Part shown: in pieces, positions 14,180-22,358 of the stretch
Layout of the letters: every line of letters starts with the position of its first letter
Numbering within the stretch: the stretch's first letter is position 1
From: Pontibacter litorisediminis
GTDB lineage: Bacteria; Bacteroidota; Bacteroidia; Cytophagales; Hymenobacteraceae
Assembly (NCBI RefSeq): GCF_029360645.1
Contig: NZ_JARDUA010000008.1
Location: 1-64,000 of the forward strand
Direction: 5' to 3'
DNA length: 64,000 nt
Translations under genes and position numbers: made by a program
Notes under the pieces: generated by a model
What the model was told of the DNA's origin: nothing
The model's input: only the letters and a program-made list of their open reading frames with translations
Databases searched by the model: none

Positions 14180-15409
14180 TTAGGTGTGGTCATCTGTCTT
14201 TCCGGAAAGCCGTTCCTGCTGATAACTGGCGGGTGCGCTGCTGCCGGCTTGGCTGGTGCCCGTTTGGTTGGGTCCATAGAAGCTGGCCATGCCGTGTACC
14301 AACTGCTGGGCTCCGGCACCGAGCGTGCCGGCCGCATAGCTGGCCCCCATGCCGCCAGCTGAGACGGTGGTGTGGCTGGCGCTGCTCAGCAAGTTGGTTA
14401 CTTTGTAGAGCAGGGCATTGCCGCCGCCGGCATGGACAATATAGTTGGCCACGTTGGGAACGGTGAAATAACCCACAATGCCGATGAGCAGGAAGATGAG
14501 GTAGGCTGTGTCGGTGGCGCTGAAGAACGTATCGCCGCTCACTTCCACCTGGCTGATGTCGAGCAGGAGCATGTGCTCTTGGATCTTGCCGATGATGGCA
14601 CCGAAGATATTGGCCACGGGAAGCCACAGGAATACATTGATGTAGCGGGCGATCCAGACGGTAAGGGTGTGATGAAGCCCGTCAAAGACGGAGAGTCCGA
14701 AGACCAGGGGGCCGAGCACTGAGAGTACCACCAGGTAAAAGGTGCGGATGGTGTTAATGCACAGGGCAGCTGCCTGGAAGAGCACCTCGAGTACCTCCGA
14801 CATCCACTGCTTGATGGAGTGGCGGAAGCTAAAGGAGGCACGGGCCATGGCAAACTTCATGTCGTTGCCGATGCTTTCCAGCAGGCCTTCCCCTTCCCCG
14901 AGCGGATCCTCCGGGTGGGCGTAGCGGTACCACTCGGACCGGTCACCTGTCCCATCCAAACCCACATACATTTGCCAGGCGTCGGATTGCTGGATAGCCG
15001 CTTGCTTTTGTTCCAGCAGGCGGGCAAGGGCCCTATCAGAATCTTCCACCATCGCGCCGGTGGCCGAGACGGTGGGTTGCAGCACCCCATTGAGCAGCCC
15101 CAGCACGGATGGGAAGAGCAGGATCGCCAGGCCCAGGGCAAAGGGCCGGAGGAGCGGGTAGAAGTCCACTGCCTCGGCGTTGGCCAGGTGGCGCCAGACG
15201 CGGGAGGCAATGTACCAAAGGGCGGCAAAGCCGGCCAGGCCGCGCCCTACGCCGATGAGCTGCTCGCAGAGGGGAAGCATCTGCTCATGGAGCTGGGCCA
15301 GAACCTGGTGCAGGCCCTGCATCTGGTCGGTTAGCCCCTGTGCCTGAGAGGCCTTGGGCCACAGTAGGCACAGGGATAAAAGGAAGATGAGGGAAAGAGG
15401 CTTTTTCAT
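14180..15409 (-). CDS. traJ: Conjugative transposon protein TraJ (VirB6-like)
   Basis: A 409-aa polytopic inner-membrane protein. A signal peptide (KPLSLIFLLSLCLLWPKASQAQG) leads into a periplasmic helical part, then at least five hydrophobic segments between residues about 60 and 330 (for example PFALGLAILLFPSVLGLLNG and AYLIFLLIGIVGYFTVPNV). The C-terminal tail is Gly/Ala/Ser-rich. The start at 15409 opens the signal peptide; a longer open frame upstream overlaps the previous gene and is not believed. Corresponds to VirB6 in other secretion systems. Confidence 0.9.
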   Translation of the reverse strand: MKKPLSLIFLLSLCLLWPKASQAQGLTDQMQGLHQVLAQLHEQMLPLCEQLIGVGRGLAGFAALWYIASRVWRHLANAEAVDFYPLLRPFALGLAILLFPSVLGLLNGVLQPTVSATGAMVEDSDRALARLLEQKQAAIQQSDAWQMYVGLDGTGDRSEWYRYAHPEDPLGEGEGLLESIGNDMKFAMARASFSFRHSIKQWMSEVLEVLFQAAALCINTIRTFYLVVLSVLGPLVFGLSVFDGLHHTLTVWIARYINVFLWLPVANIFGAIIGKIQEHMLLLDISQVEVSGDTFFSATDTAYLIFLLIGIVGYFTVPNVANYIVHAGGGNALLYKVTNLLSSASHTTVSAGGMGASYAAGTLGAGAQQLVHGMASFYGPNQTGTSQAGSSAPASYQQERLSGKTDDHT

Positions 15410-15425
15410 AGGTTTTGACTGGAGG

Positions 15426-16067
15426 TTAGGGGATGAGGTAGTAGAGCTGCTGCACCGCTTGCAGGTTATTTTGTTCCCGGGCCCGAAGTAGGGCCAGCCG
15501 GGTAGCCTGTTGGTTAAAGTGGCGGAGGAAACCAAATTTGTCAAGTGTGGCCTCATAGAGACGATCGATGGCCTCCATCCTTTCGGCCTCGGCCATACGC
15601 AACTCCCCGGCAGTGAGCACGAGCACGAGCTCCTCCAGATGCTGGAGGCTCTCTTCCAGTAGCTTTTCGTAGACGCTAGCCAGGTAGGTGAGCTCCTCTG
15701 GCGTAAACGCCCCGACTTCCCGGAAGCGGCGGTAGGCACCGCGGTATTCCTGCACCAGGCGTTGCTGCAGGGCGATCGTTTCGGCAACGCGCCGGTAGTG
15801 GCGAACCGTTGGACTCACCTCAAGGAGACCTTCCAGAAAGGCGTCATGCAGGCTGAAGCTCCCTTCCGATATGTCGCGGACGGTGCCGTAGCCCCGGTGA
15901 AGGATGTCATAGCCCTGCTTCATGTCCGAGAGGATACTCTTGAGTTGCCGGAGCTTTTCGACGTTGAGCAGCAGCTGCTGTATTTCATCGGCCTGTGCCT
16001 GGGCGCGGGGCGGTAAGCCGGCCCCCAGGAAAAGAAGCAGTAGCAGGGTAAAGTAGCTTTGTTTCAT
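15426..16067 (-). CDS. Exported coiled-coil protein of the tra operon, paralogue 3 (TraI-like)
   Basis: A 213-aa protein with a signal peptide (YFTLLLLLFLGAGLPPRAQAQ) and an all-helical mature part (DEIQQLLLNVEKLRQLKSILSDM...GYDILHRGYGTVRDI). It is clearly related to the two genes upstream: all share QLxxLKxxxxxxKQGYxxxxxGxxxV, RxxxExixLQxxxVxEYRxAYxxFR, and a TxGExxMxxAERxExIxxLY region. In public annotation such proteins are called TerB-like or TraI. They probably act in the periplasm on mating-channel assembly. Confidence 0.82.
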   Translation of the reverse strand: MKQSYFTLLLLLFLGAGLPPRAQAQADEIQQLLLNVEKLRQLKSILSDMKQGYDILHRGYGTVRDISEGSFSLHDAFLEGLLEVSPTVRHYRRVAETIALQQRLVQEYRGAYRRFREVGAFTPEELTYLASVYEKLLEESLQHLEELVLVLTAGELRMAEAERMEAIDRLYEATLDKFGFLRHFNQQATRLALLRAREQNNLQAVQQLYYLIP

Positions 16068-16078
16068 CTTCTTTCTGT

Positions 16079-16708
16079 TTATGGTAAGTCCTGTAGCTGG
16101 CGCAGTAGCGCGGCCTCCTGGCTCTGCCGCTCCCGCAGCCGGGACAGCTGCTGCAGCTCTGCAAGGAAGGCCTGTGCAAAGGCGACCGTTTCACGGGAGC
16201 TGGCATGAAGGCTGTTCATGCTTTCCAGCCGCGCCGCATCGCTCAGCTCCTGTTCACCTGCCGTGAGCGTTTGCCGGAGCGCCTCCAAATCTGCTGCTAA
16301 CCGGGTCAGTACAGCGGAGCGGATCTGGTCAAGATAGGTGCGTTCGCTAGCCTGCAGCAGGGGAAGAGAACAGGCATGGATGAAGGCCTTTTCCAGGATC
16401 ATCCGCCAGGTGACCATGTCCCCTGCCTGCGGGAGCCGGGCGATGGCAGGGTTCACAGACTTGAGGGAGGAAAAGAAGCCCTGGTGCAGGCCAAGGTCGC
16501 CTGCTTTGATTGTGTGCACGGTATGGAGCCCCTCACGGACAAGGACATATCCTTGCTGCAGGGTACCGGAGAAGGCCTGTAAGGCCGCGATCTGCTGCAC
16601 CAGGTATTCTTTTTGGGTCTTTTTCTGGCGGAACCACTCGTCAAAGGTCTGCGCCCGGAGCGTGTGCCCTGCCAGCAGGAGTAGGACAAGGAGGAAAAGC
16701 TGTTTCAT
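16079..16708 (-). CDS. Exported coiled-coil protein of the tra operon, paralogue 2
   Basis: A 209-aa exported helical protein (signal LFLLVLLLLAGHTLRAQ). The mature part opens FDEWFRQKKTQKEYLVQQIAALQAF and contains the GYVLVREGLHTVHTIKAGDLGLH segment shared with its downstream neighbour. It sits two bases from the next gene upstream and ten bases from the one downstream, so all three are co-transcribed. No enzymatic motif is visible. Confidence 0.82.
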   Translation of the reverse strand: MKQLFLLVLLLLAGHTLRAQTFDEWFRQKKTQKEYLVQQIAALQAFSGTLQQGYVLVREGLHTVHTIKAGDLGLHQGFFSSLKSVNPAIARLPQAGDMVTWRMILEKAFIHACSLPLLQASERTYLDQIRSAVLTRLAADLEALRQTLTAGEQELSDAARLESMNSLHASSRETVAFAQAFLAELQQLSRLRERQSQEAALLRQLQDLP

Positions 16709-16709
16709 G

Positions 16710-17399
16710 TCATTTGCCTGGGGTGATACCGTAGAGTCGTTGCATGGCCACCAGGTCTCCCTGCTCGCGGGCGCGCTGCAGGCACAGCTGGAGTTGGCGG
16801 GCGTTGAAGCGCCGCAGGTCGCTGTAAGTTTGCCGGATGCCCGAGGCGGCTTTCTCCAGGCGCTTCAAGCGCTCTGCATCGCTCATCTGCGTGGCAAAGG
16901 AGCTGGTCACCAACAGGGCCTGGTCCAGGTGCTGGATGCTCTCAGACAGGATGCCGGCATAGACGCGGTAGAGGTAGTCCAGCTCTTCCGGGGAGAGCTT
17001 GCCGTCCTGGCGGAACAGGCCGTAAGCCCGCCGGTATTCCGCGACCAGGGCCGCTTGCAGGGTGATGATCTCCCGGACCTGGCGGTAGGTGGCGATGGCG
17101 GCCTTTACCTTCCAGAGCTCGGCATAATAGTCGGCGTAAAGCTGGCGCTGGCGCTCAGACCACTCGGAGATTTCGGTGAGCCGGAGCTCGGATAGCTTGT
17201 TTTCGAGCACCTTGTGGGCATTTTGCAGCCAGATGGTCTCGTTCTGGATGCGCTGCACCTGAAGGTCCAGGGCCACAATCACCTTTGTGACGCCGGCCTT
17301 GATGGCCTCTGTGATAGGATCCTGTGCATAGGCTGGCTTTGGTTCCGTGGCGGTACTGAGCAAGAGGATCAGCAGAAGAATTCTATAGGATGCTTTCAT
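16710..17399 (-). CDS. Exported coiled-coil protein of the tra operon, paralogue 1
   Basis: A 229-aa protein. The start at 17399 was chosen because it opens a signal peptide (SYRILLLILLLSTATEPKPAYAQD); the frame extends upstream into traG but that part looks out of frame noise. The mature protein is helical, with VALDLQVQRIQNETIWLQNAHKV and EIITLQAALVAEYRRAYGLFR segments. It overlaps the 3' end of traG by 17 bases. Related to the two following genes; equivalent to the DUF4141/TraI position in Bacteroidetes operons. Confidence 0.82.
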   Translation of the reverse strand: MKASYRILLLILLLSTATEPKPAYAQDPITEAIKAGVTKVIVALDLQVQRIQNETIWLQNAHKVLENKLSELRLTEISEWSERQRQLYADYYAELWKVKAAIATYRQVREIITLQAALVAEYRRAYGLFRQDGKLSPEELDYLYRVYAGILSESIQHLDQALLVTSSFATQMSDAERLKRLEKAASGIRQTYSDLRRFNARQLQLCLQRAREQGDLVAMQRLYGITPGK

Positions 17400-19881
17400 G
17401 GGACTGTTGTTTTTGGGTGCGGATATGTTGGGCCAGCTCATGGATGCCTTTGGCCATATCGCCTCCCCAGCGGGCAGCATAGGCTTCTACCTGCAGCTTT
17501 TCTTTTTCCTCGGTAGTAAAGGCAAGGTACTCTTCGAGCGACACCTCGGTGCGGTAGACCTTGGAGAGCGTGCCCCCCAGGCTAATGAAGACTTCCTTAT
17601 AGGTGCGGGCAGGATCGTTTGCCCGGTTCACCGAGAGCACCAGGGCCTTTTCTTTTTCTGTGAGGCCCAGCAGCTGCTGAATGTCGTCAAACTTGTGCAG
17701 GTACTTTCGCTGGTCCAACAGGATCTTGCAATCGGAGTTGTTGATGATGGCCTGCTTTACGATGGGAGAGGAGATGATGTCCTCTACCTCCTGGGTCACG
17801 ACAATGGCCTCCCCATAGAACTTGCGCACGGTCTTAAAAAGGTACTTGATGTACTCAGCCATGCCCTCCCGGGCGATAGCCTTCCAGGCCTCCTCGATGA
17901 GGATGACCTTGCGCACCCCCTTCAGTTTGCGCATTTTGGATAGAAACACCTCCATGATAATGAGCGTCACTACCGGGAAGAGGACAGGGTGATCCTTGAT
18001 GGTATCAAGCTCAAAGACGATGAAGCGTTGGGGGAGCAGCTCCAGGTCCTCCCGGGCGTTGAGCAGGTAATCATACTGGCCGCCCCTATAGAAGGGGCGC
18101 AGCACGTAGAGAAAGTTACCTACGTCAAAGTCTTTCTCCTTCACGCCCTCCGCTTGGAGTTGCTCCCGGAAAGTGTCCCGCACGAACTCATAGAAGGTGT
18201 CAAAGCAGGGGAGTATAGAAGGGTGTGCTGCCAGGTTCAGGTAATACTGCTCGAGCGCATTGGAAAGCGCCACGTACTCTGCGCGTGTGGTGGTCTCGGA
18301 GTCCTTCTTCCACAGCGCTTGCAGCAGTGTCTTCAGGCTCTCGCCTTTCTCCGTGTCCGGCTCGACCTCTTCCCCCAGGTAAAAGGGGTTAAAGGAAAGT
18401 GGGTGCTGCGCATCGTAAGTAAAGTAGTAGCCGCCGACCAGCTCACAGAGGCCCTTATAGGAATGGCCCACGTCCACCAGCACGATGTGGGCACCCTGCT
18501 CGTAGTAAGAGCGCACCAGGTGGTTGGTAAAAAAGGACTTGCCGCTGCCCGATGGCCCGAGAATAAACTTGTTGCGGTTGGTGCAGATCCCTTTCTCCAC
18601 CGGTTCGTCTGAGATGTCCACGTGCACTGGCCGGCCGGTGAGGCGGTCGCCCAGGCGCAGCCCTACCGGGCTTAGGGAGGAGCGGTAAGCCGTCTCCAGG
18701 TTCAGAAAGCAGCAGGCTTGCTCCAGAAACGTATCAAAAGTTTCGTTCATCGGAAAGTCGCCCGCATTACCCGGTAGGCCGGCCCAGAAGAGCTGTGGGG
18801 CCCCGTCCGTCTCGAGCTTGGGGGTAGCGTCAAGCTGTGCGATCGCCGAGGAAACCGTGTTGCGTAGTTCTTTTCGCCTGTCGGCATCCGCTGTCCAGGC
18901 TAGCACGTTAAAGTGCGCCTTGACCGGCAGCCGCTGCTGGCTCACAGCCTCCTGCAGAAACTCCTGAGCCGCGTCGCGCGCCAGGGCGTTGCCGCGGGAG
19001 TAAGCTGAAAGGGACTGCAGGCGCAGGCGCTTGCTTTCCAGGCGCTCAAGGGTTTTGGGCGCGTCCCCGATGAAGATGTACTGGTTAAACAGGTGGTTGC
19101 AGGCCAGCAGCTGACCCAGCGGAGAGGCAAAGCCCGTGCTGCAGCGGGAGCGGTCGGTAGAGTAACGGTCATAATTCACCCGGGACCCGCACAGGGCAGG
19201 CAGGTCCATTGCGTCAGCCAGGGAGAAAAGCTGGCAATGCTTGTCTCCGATGCGAAGACCATCCCGGAGGTGAATATCCTGCAGCATAGGGGCGCTACCG
19301 ACCGGGAGCAGGCCGCAGTAGCGCTCTAGCAGACCTGGCCGGTTGGGGGTGCCGGTGAGCTCGGCATCAGAGAGCCGGCGGAGTGAGACAAAGCCACTAT
19401 CCTCCAGCACCCGCACCAGCTGCCCTGCCTGGTCGAGGAACTCTTGGTAAAGCTGGGGCTGCAGGGTCTGCTGCGGGGCTAGTGACCGGCGCAGCAGGCT
19501 GGAGAGCAGGGATGTAGAGGGTTTTACATCCTCGGGCAGCTTGGTTAGCAGTACGAAGCAGTGGTGCTCGAAAAAGGGGCGCTCATGAAAGAAGCGCTCG
19601 CTTGCCCGGGAAAGAAAGTCCTGTTGCTCTTTGTCGAAAGCTGCCTTATGGGCGCTCTCCACAAACCAATCCTGCTTGTGCAGCACGCTGTGGCGGGGCA
19701 AAAGACGTATCGCTTTTATGAGGGCCTGGTGGAAGGCTTCGTAATCCTGGTCTGAGAGGGTAAAGATCTCGGGCAGGGTCACTTCATAAGCCAGGGTGAC
19801 GTCGCCACGGCGGGAGAGGATGCAGTCTTGCTCTACTGCAAAGATCGGCAGCAGGCGCTCCAGGTCAACGGCTGTGGCCAT
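17383..19881 (-). CDS. traG: TraG-family conjugation ATPase (VirB4-like)
   Basis: An 832-aa ATPase that energises pilus or channel assembly at the inner membrane. Walker A GPSGSGKSF lies at about residue 440, and the Walker B region reads KVILIEEAWKAI near residue 665. The N-terminal half (LERLLPIFAVEQDCILSRRGDVTLAYEV) matches VirB4/TraG of Bacteroidetes elements. The ATG at 19881 is preceded by a strong GGAGG and overlaps the end of traF by 17 bases; a longer frame in front lacks support. Full length for the family. Confidence 0.93.
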   Translation of the reverse strand: MATAVDLERLLPIFAVEQDCILSRRGDVTLAYEVTLPEIFTLSDQDYEAFHQALIKAIRLLPRHSVLHKQDWFVESAHKAAFDKEQQDFLSRASERFFHERPFFEHHCFVLLTKLPEDVKPSTSLLSSLLRRSLAPQQTLQPQLYQEFLDQAGQLVRVLEDSGFVSLRRLSDAELTGTPNRPGLLERYCGLLPVGSAPMLQDIHLRDGLRIGDKHCQLFSLADAMDLPALCGSRVNYDRYSTDRSRCSTGFASPLGQLLACNHLFNQYIFIGDAPKTLERLESKRLRLQSLSAYSRGNALARDAAQEFLQEAVSQQRLPVKAHFNVLAWTADADRRKELRNTVSSAIAQLDATPKLETDGAPQLFWAGLPGNAGDFPMNETFDTFLEQACCFLNLETAYRSSLSPVGLRLGDRLTGRPVHVDISDEPVEKGICTNRNKFILGPSGSGKSFFTNHLVRSYYEQGAHIVLVDVGHSYKGLCELVGGYYFTYDAQHPLSFNPFYLGEEVEPDTEKGESLKTLLQALWKKDSETTTRAEYVALSNALEQYYLNLAAHPSILPCFDTFYEFVRDTFREQLQAEGVKEKDFDVGNFLYVLRPFYRGGQYDYLLNAREDLELLPQRFIVFELDTIKDHPVLFPVVTLIIMEVFLSKMRKLKGVRKVILIEEAWKAIAREGMAEYIKYLFKTVRKFYGEAIVVTQEVEDIISSPIVKQAIINNSDCKILLDQRKYLHKFDDIQQLLGLTEKEKALVLSVNRANDPARTYKEVFISLGGTLSKVYRTEVSLEEYLAFTTEEKEKLQVEAYAARWGGDMAKGIHELAQHIRTQKQQSHESIL

Positions 19882-20212
19882 GGGACACCTCCTTTCTGTT
19901 AAGGTAGAGGAAGAGGCTGCGCGATTGCAGGCGCAGGAAGTGTGGAATGCTGCGGCGGGCAAGCCGCTTGCTTAGCCCGTGCTCGCCGAATGTTTTGTTC
20001 AGGTAATAGACGCCGGCAAACAGGGCCCCTCCCAGGAGCAGGGTTATGCCAAGGCAGACTGCCAGAGCTACTCCCACCAGGTAGAGGAAGGTAAAGAGCA
20101 GGAGCAATCCTACCAGCCCCACGGCCAGGTAGGCGATGTACTGGGCGCGCAGCCCCTTAAACTCGATAGGGCGGTTGATGCCTTTGTTGATACGGTAGAC
20201 ACTTGTTGCCAT
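19865..20212 (-). CDS. traF: Conjugative transposon protein TraF (VirB3-like, DUF4133)
   Basis: A 115-aa membrane protein. The pattern YRINKGINRPIEFKGLRAQYI at residues 5-25 is the DUF4133/TraF hallmark. Two adjacent membrane helices follow (residues about 27-75), then a basic cytosolic tail with SIPHFLRLQSR. The start was taken at the ATG before SVYRINKG; a TTG seven codons upstream is possible. It sits between traE and traG, the usual order. Confidence 0.9.
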   Translation of the reverse strand: MATSVYRINKGINRPIEFKGLRAQYIAYLAVGLVGLLLLFTFLYLVGVALAVCLGITLLLGGALFAGVYYLNKTFGEHGLSKRLARRSIPHFLRLQSRSLFLYLNRKEVSHGHSR

Positions 20213-20222
20213 AGCAATGGGA

Positions 20223-20567
20223 TTAAACGCCAAAGAAGGATTTAAGAACAGTGGCCACGATCACCAGGAAAATGCAGCTACCAAACCAGGCGGCAGCGAT
20301 CTTGCCTGTGTCCGGTTCCCCGGCGTTCCATTTCTGGTAGACTTTCACAGCCCCAACAAGGCCTACAATAGCCCCGATAGCATACATCAGGCTGGTGCCG
20401 GTGTCAAAATAGCCGCTGATCATGTCAGTGGCCTGCTGGATGCCGGCCTGGCCATCGCCTGTCTGGGCATGCGCCGATAGCGCGGAGAGGAGCAGTAGCA
20501 CCACTGCTAGTGGTGCAGGGGGAGTGCCCTTAGATTGGCAGGAGCGGGAAGAAAAGAGATTTTCCAT
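20223..20567 (-). CDS. traE: Conjugative transposon protein TraE (DUF4134, VirB2-like)
   Basis: A 114-aa protein with an N-terminal signal (PLAVVLLLLSALSAHAQ) and two membrane helices in the mature part (SLMYAIGAIVGLVGAVKVYQKW and AAAWFGSCIFLVIVATVLKSFF). The segment GIQQATDMISGYFDTGTSLMYAIGA is the DUF4134 signature. It is the likely pilin-like subunit of the system. Confidence 0.92.
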   Translation of the reverse strand: MENLFSSRSCQSKGTPPAPLAVVLLLLSALSAHAQTGDGQAGIQQATDMISGYFDTGTSLMYAIGAIVGLVGAVKVYQKWNAGEPDTGKIAAAWFGSCIFLVIVATVLKSFFGV

Positions 20568-20602
20568 TAGTTTAAGTATTATGTTAAAGTTAAATGCGGT
20601 TA

Positions 20603-21112
20603 TCAGGCCCGGTTAGATCGACCATCTTCGGTTGCAGCCAGATCGGCGGCGGTGAGGGGAAAGGAGAGTTTGGACGGGCTTTGCTCCAGCAGGAAGCGCT
20701 GCAGGGCCTGTCTTTCCTCAGAAGCAGGCATGTGGCGCTCGTCAAGCAGGCGCAGGCAGGAGAGAAACTCTTCTTTGCCCATGCGCGTCTCAGCGGCACT
20801 CTCCAGCAGGGCACCCGCTTCTTCCAGGATGGCGGCGGCCACAGGTGGGGAGGCCTGTTCTTGCCGGGCAGAGGCTACCTGCAGGTCGCTTGCCGAAGAG
20901 AGGGGAGGTGCCGCCTCCGGTAAGGCGGCACCCAAGATGGACTCCTGCGAAGGGGATGGCCGATGGGCCGGCAGGCCTGCCCGAACAAAGCGGCGCATGA
21001 GTTGGCGCTTGATGTCGTGCCTGTAAAAGAGCAGCAGTACGGCCAGGTAGTAGAGCACCAGGACCGTTCCGGCAGTAAGAAAGAAGTGGGACCAGGGAAT
21101 GTCGTGAAGCAT
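20603..21112 (-). CDS. Tra operon leader gene, small membrane-anchored protein
   Basis: A 169-aa protein with one N-terminal membrane helix (FFLTAGTVLVLYYLAVLLLFY) and a cytosolic part rich in Ala, Glu and Ser. It resembles short proteins encoded in front of traE in other Bacteroidetes elements (sometimes named TraC/TraD), but I cannot assign it precisely. It appears to be the first gene of the tra operon; two hairpins lie between it and rteC. Confidence 0.7.
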   Translation of the reverse strand: MLHDIPWSHFFLTAGTVLVLYYLAVLLLFYRHDIKRQLMRRFVRAGLPAHRPSPSQESILGAALPEAAPPLSSASDLQVASARQEQASPPVAAAILEEAGALLESAAETRMGKEEFLSCLRLLDERHMPASEERQALQRFLLEQSPSKLSFPLTAADLAATEDGRSNRA

Positions 21113-21336
21113 GGCTGTAAGGTGTTAACCCGGCGCCCCGTGCGACGGGCTTGGTAAGACAAAAGTGGCCAGGGCCTCAGCCACTTTTTCACAAGGCCTC
21201 CCTGACTTGGGACATTTTTCAGGAATATTTTTTCCAGACCCCCTTCCTATAAACCACCACTACCAAGGGGTGGGTATGTGGAAAAGCCCACCGGAACTTT
21301 TCCATATATCCACGCCCTTTGCAGGGGGCTGTAGCC
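21113..21336. promoter_or_regulatory. Intergenic region with two hairpins between rteC and the tra operon
   Basis: Two inverted repeats are visible. AAAGTGGC with GCCACTTT, near 21163-21188, is followed on the plus strand by a T-run. TGGAAAAG (21279-21286) with CTTTTCCA (21297-21304) lies closer to rteC. They may end rteC transcription and insulate the tra operon, whose promoter should lie here on the minus strand. Confidence 0.5.
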
Positions 21337-22185
21337 TCAGGCCCCGTCCAGGGTATCCATGCGGTGCAGCAGGCGTTCGCGCATCAGGTCCAGGAATTTG
21401 GTGCGGCTGTCCTTCTTTCGCTGGCGCACCTCCTGGAAGGTGCGGTAGACGTTACCCAGCTTCACTCCAAAGCAGGTCTCCAACTGCTCGGTGATCTCAC
21501 ACAGGTCGGCCGTACCGTTGCTGATCTGGCCGGACTCGTAGAGGCCATAGGCCAGCTCAATGAGATAGACCTTAGAGCCAGTCCATGTCAATGCTGGCCC
21601 GGCCTGGGGAGCGGCAAACCCGACCTGGCCCTGCTCTAGGCGGTGGATGGCCTGGATCAGGTATTCCCCCAGGCGGCGGTTGGCTTCCAGGCGCGCGACA
21701 ACGTAATCGTAGTGGGTACTGAAGCGGGTGTCAGTATCCATCGAGGAGGTACTGTAGTGGTAAGGCAGGTCTGCTTTCCCCCGCACAAAAAGGCGGCTGT
21801 CCAGATAGGTGGCCCCGGAGAGCAGGTATTGGTAGAGCTGCACGTGGTGGTCGTAGAAGACACGGATGAGCAGCAGCTCGTTCTCGTAATGCCGGCGCAG
21901 GTCCTGCAGGCTACCCAGTGGTTTTTTAAGCTCAATCAGGGCCAGGCGGGCATGGTAGATAAGCAGACTGGTAAACTTAGGCTTGATTTCCTTGAAAAAG
22001 TTTATCTCCTCTGCCTCGTCTGCGAAGGTGTAGGCGATTACCTGCTGCTTGAGTGCATCGATGGCCTTGCGGATGTGCTGCAGAAGACGCTCCTGGCGCT
22101 GTGCCGGAGAAGGGGAAGGAAGCGCTTCGGTTTCCCGGAGCTGTTGGGTCAGCTCGGCGTAGAGTTGGTTGGCGTGCTGTATCAT
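21337..22185 (-). CDS. rteC: RteC-like regulatory protein of the conjugative element
   Basis: A 282-aa protein matching RteC. The segments EINFFKEIKPKFTSLLIYHARL (about residues 75-95), YQYLLSGATYLDSRLFVRG, and the C-terminal LEWTGSK-type sequence TWTGSKVYLIELAYGLYESG and LGNVYRTFQEVRQRKK...TKFLDLMRERLL are characteristic. In CTnDOT RteC activates excision genes; whether this copy does so is unknown. RteA and RteB are not seen. It lies upstream of the tra operon and downstream of the coupling-protein gene. Confidence 0.88.
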   Translation of the reverse strand: MIQHANQLYAELTQQLRETEALPSPSPAQRQERLLQHIRKAIDALKQQVIAYTFADEAEEINFFKEIKPKFTSLLIYHARLALIELKKPLGSLQDLRRHYENELLLIRVFYDHHVQLYQYLLSGATYLDSRLFVRGKADLPYHYSTSSMDTDTRFSTHYDYVVARLEANRRLGEYLIQAIHRLEQGQVGFAAPQAGPALTWTGSKVYLIELAYGLYESGQISNGTADLCEITEQLETCFGVKLGNVYRTFQEVRQRKKDSRTKFLDLMRERLLHRMDTLDGA

Positions 22186-22358
22186 ATAGTTCTGCTTTGT
22201 TGGTGTCGCATCGTCTGGCGGCTCGACCGGAGCCGCTTACAAAGGGGTAAGGAAGCAGCGCCAGGATGTTGGCAAACTTTGATGAACCAAGCAGGGAATT
22301 CCGACACAGGAAACTTTAGCATACTGATAATCATTTACTTGTCTATTTTTAGCAAAGG

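Noticed and set aside
15410..15787. N-terminal extension of traJ
   Set aside because: It overlaps the previous gene and has no coherent domain; the signal peptide begins at the inner ATG.
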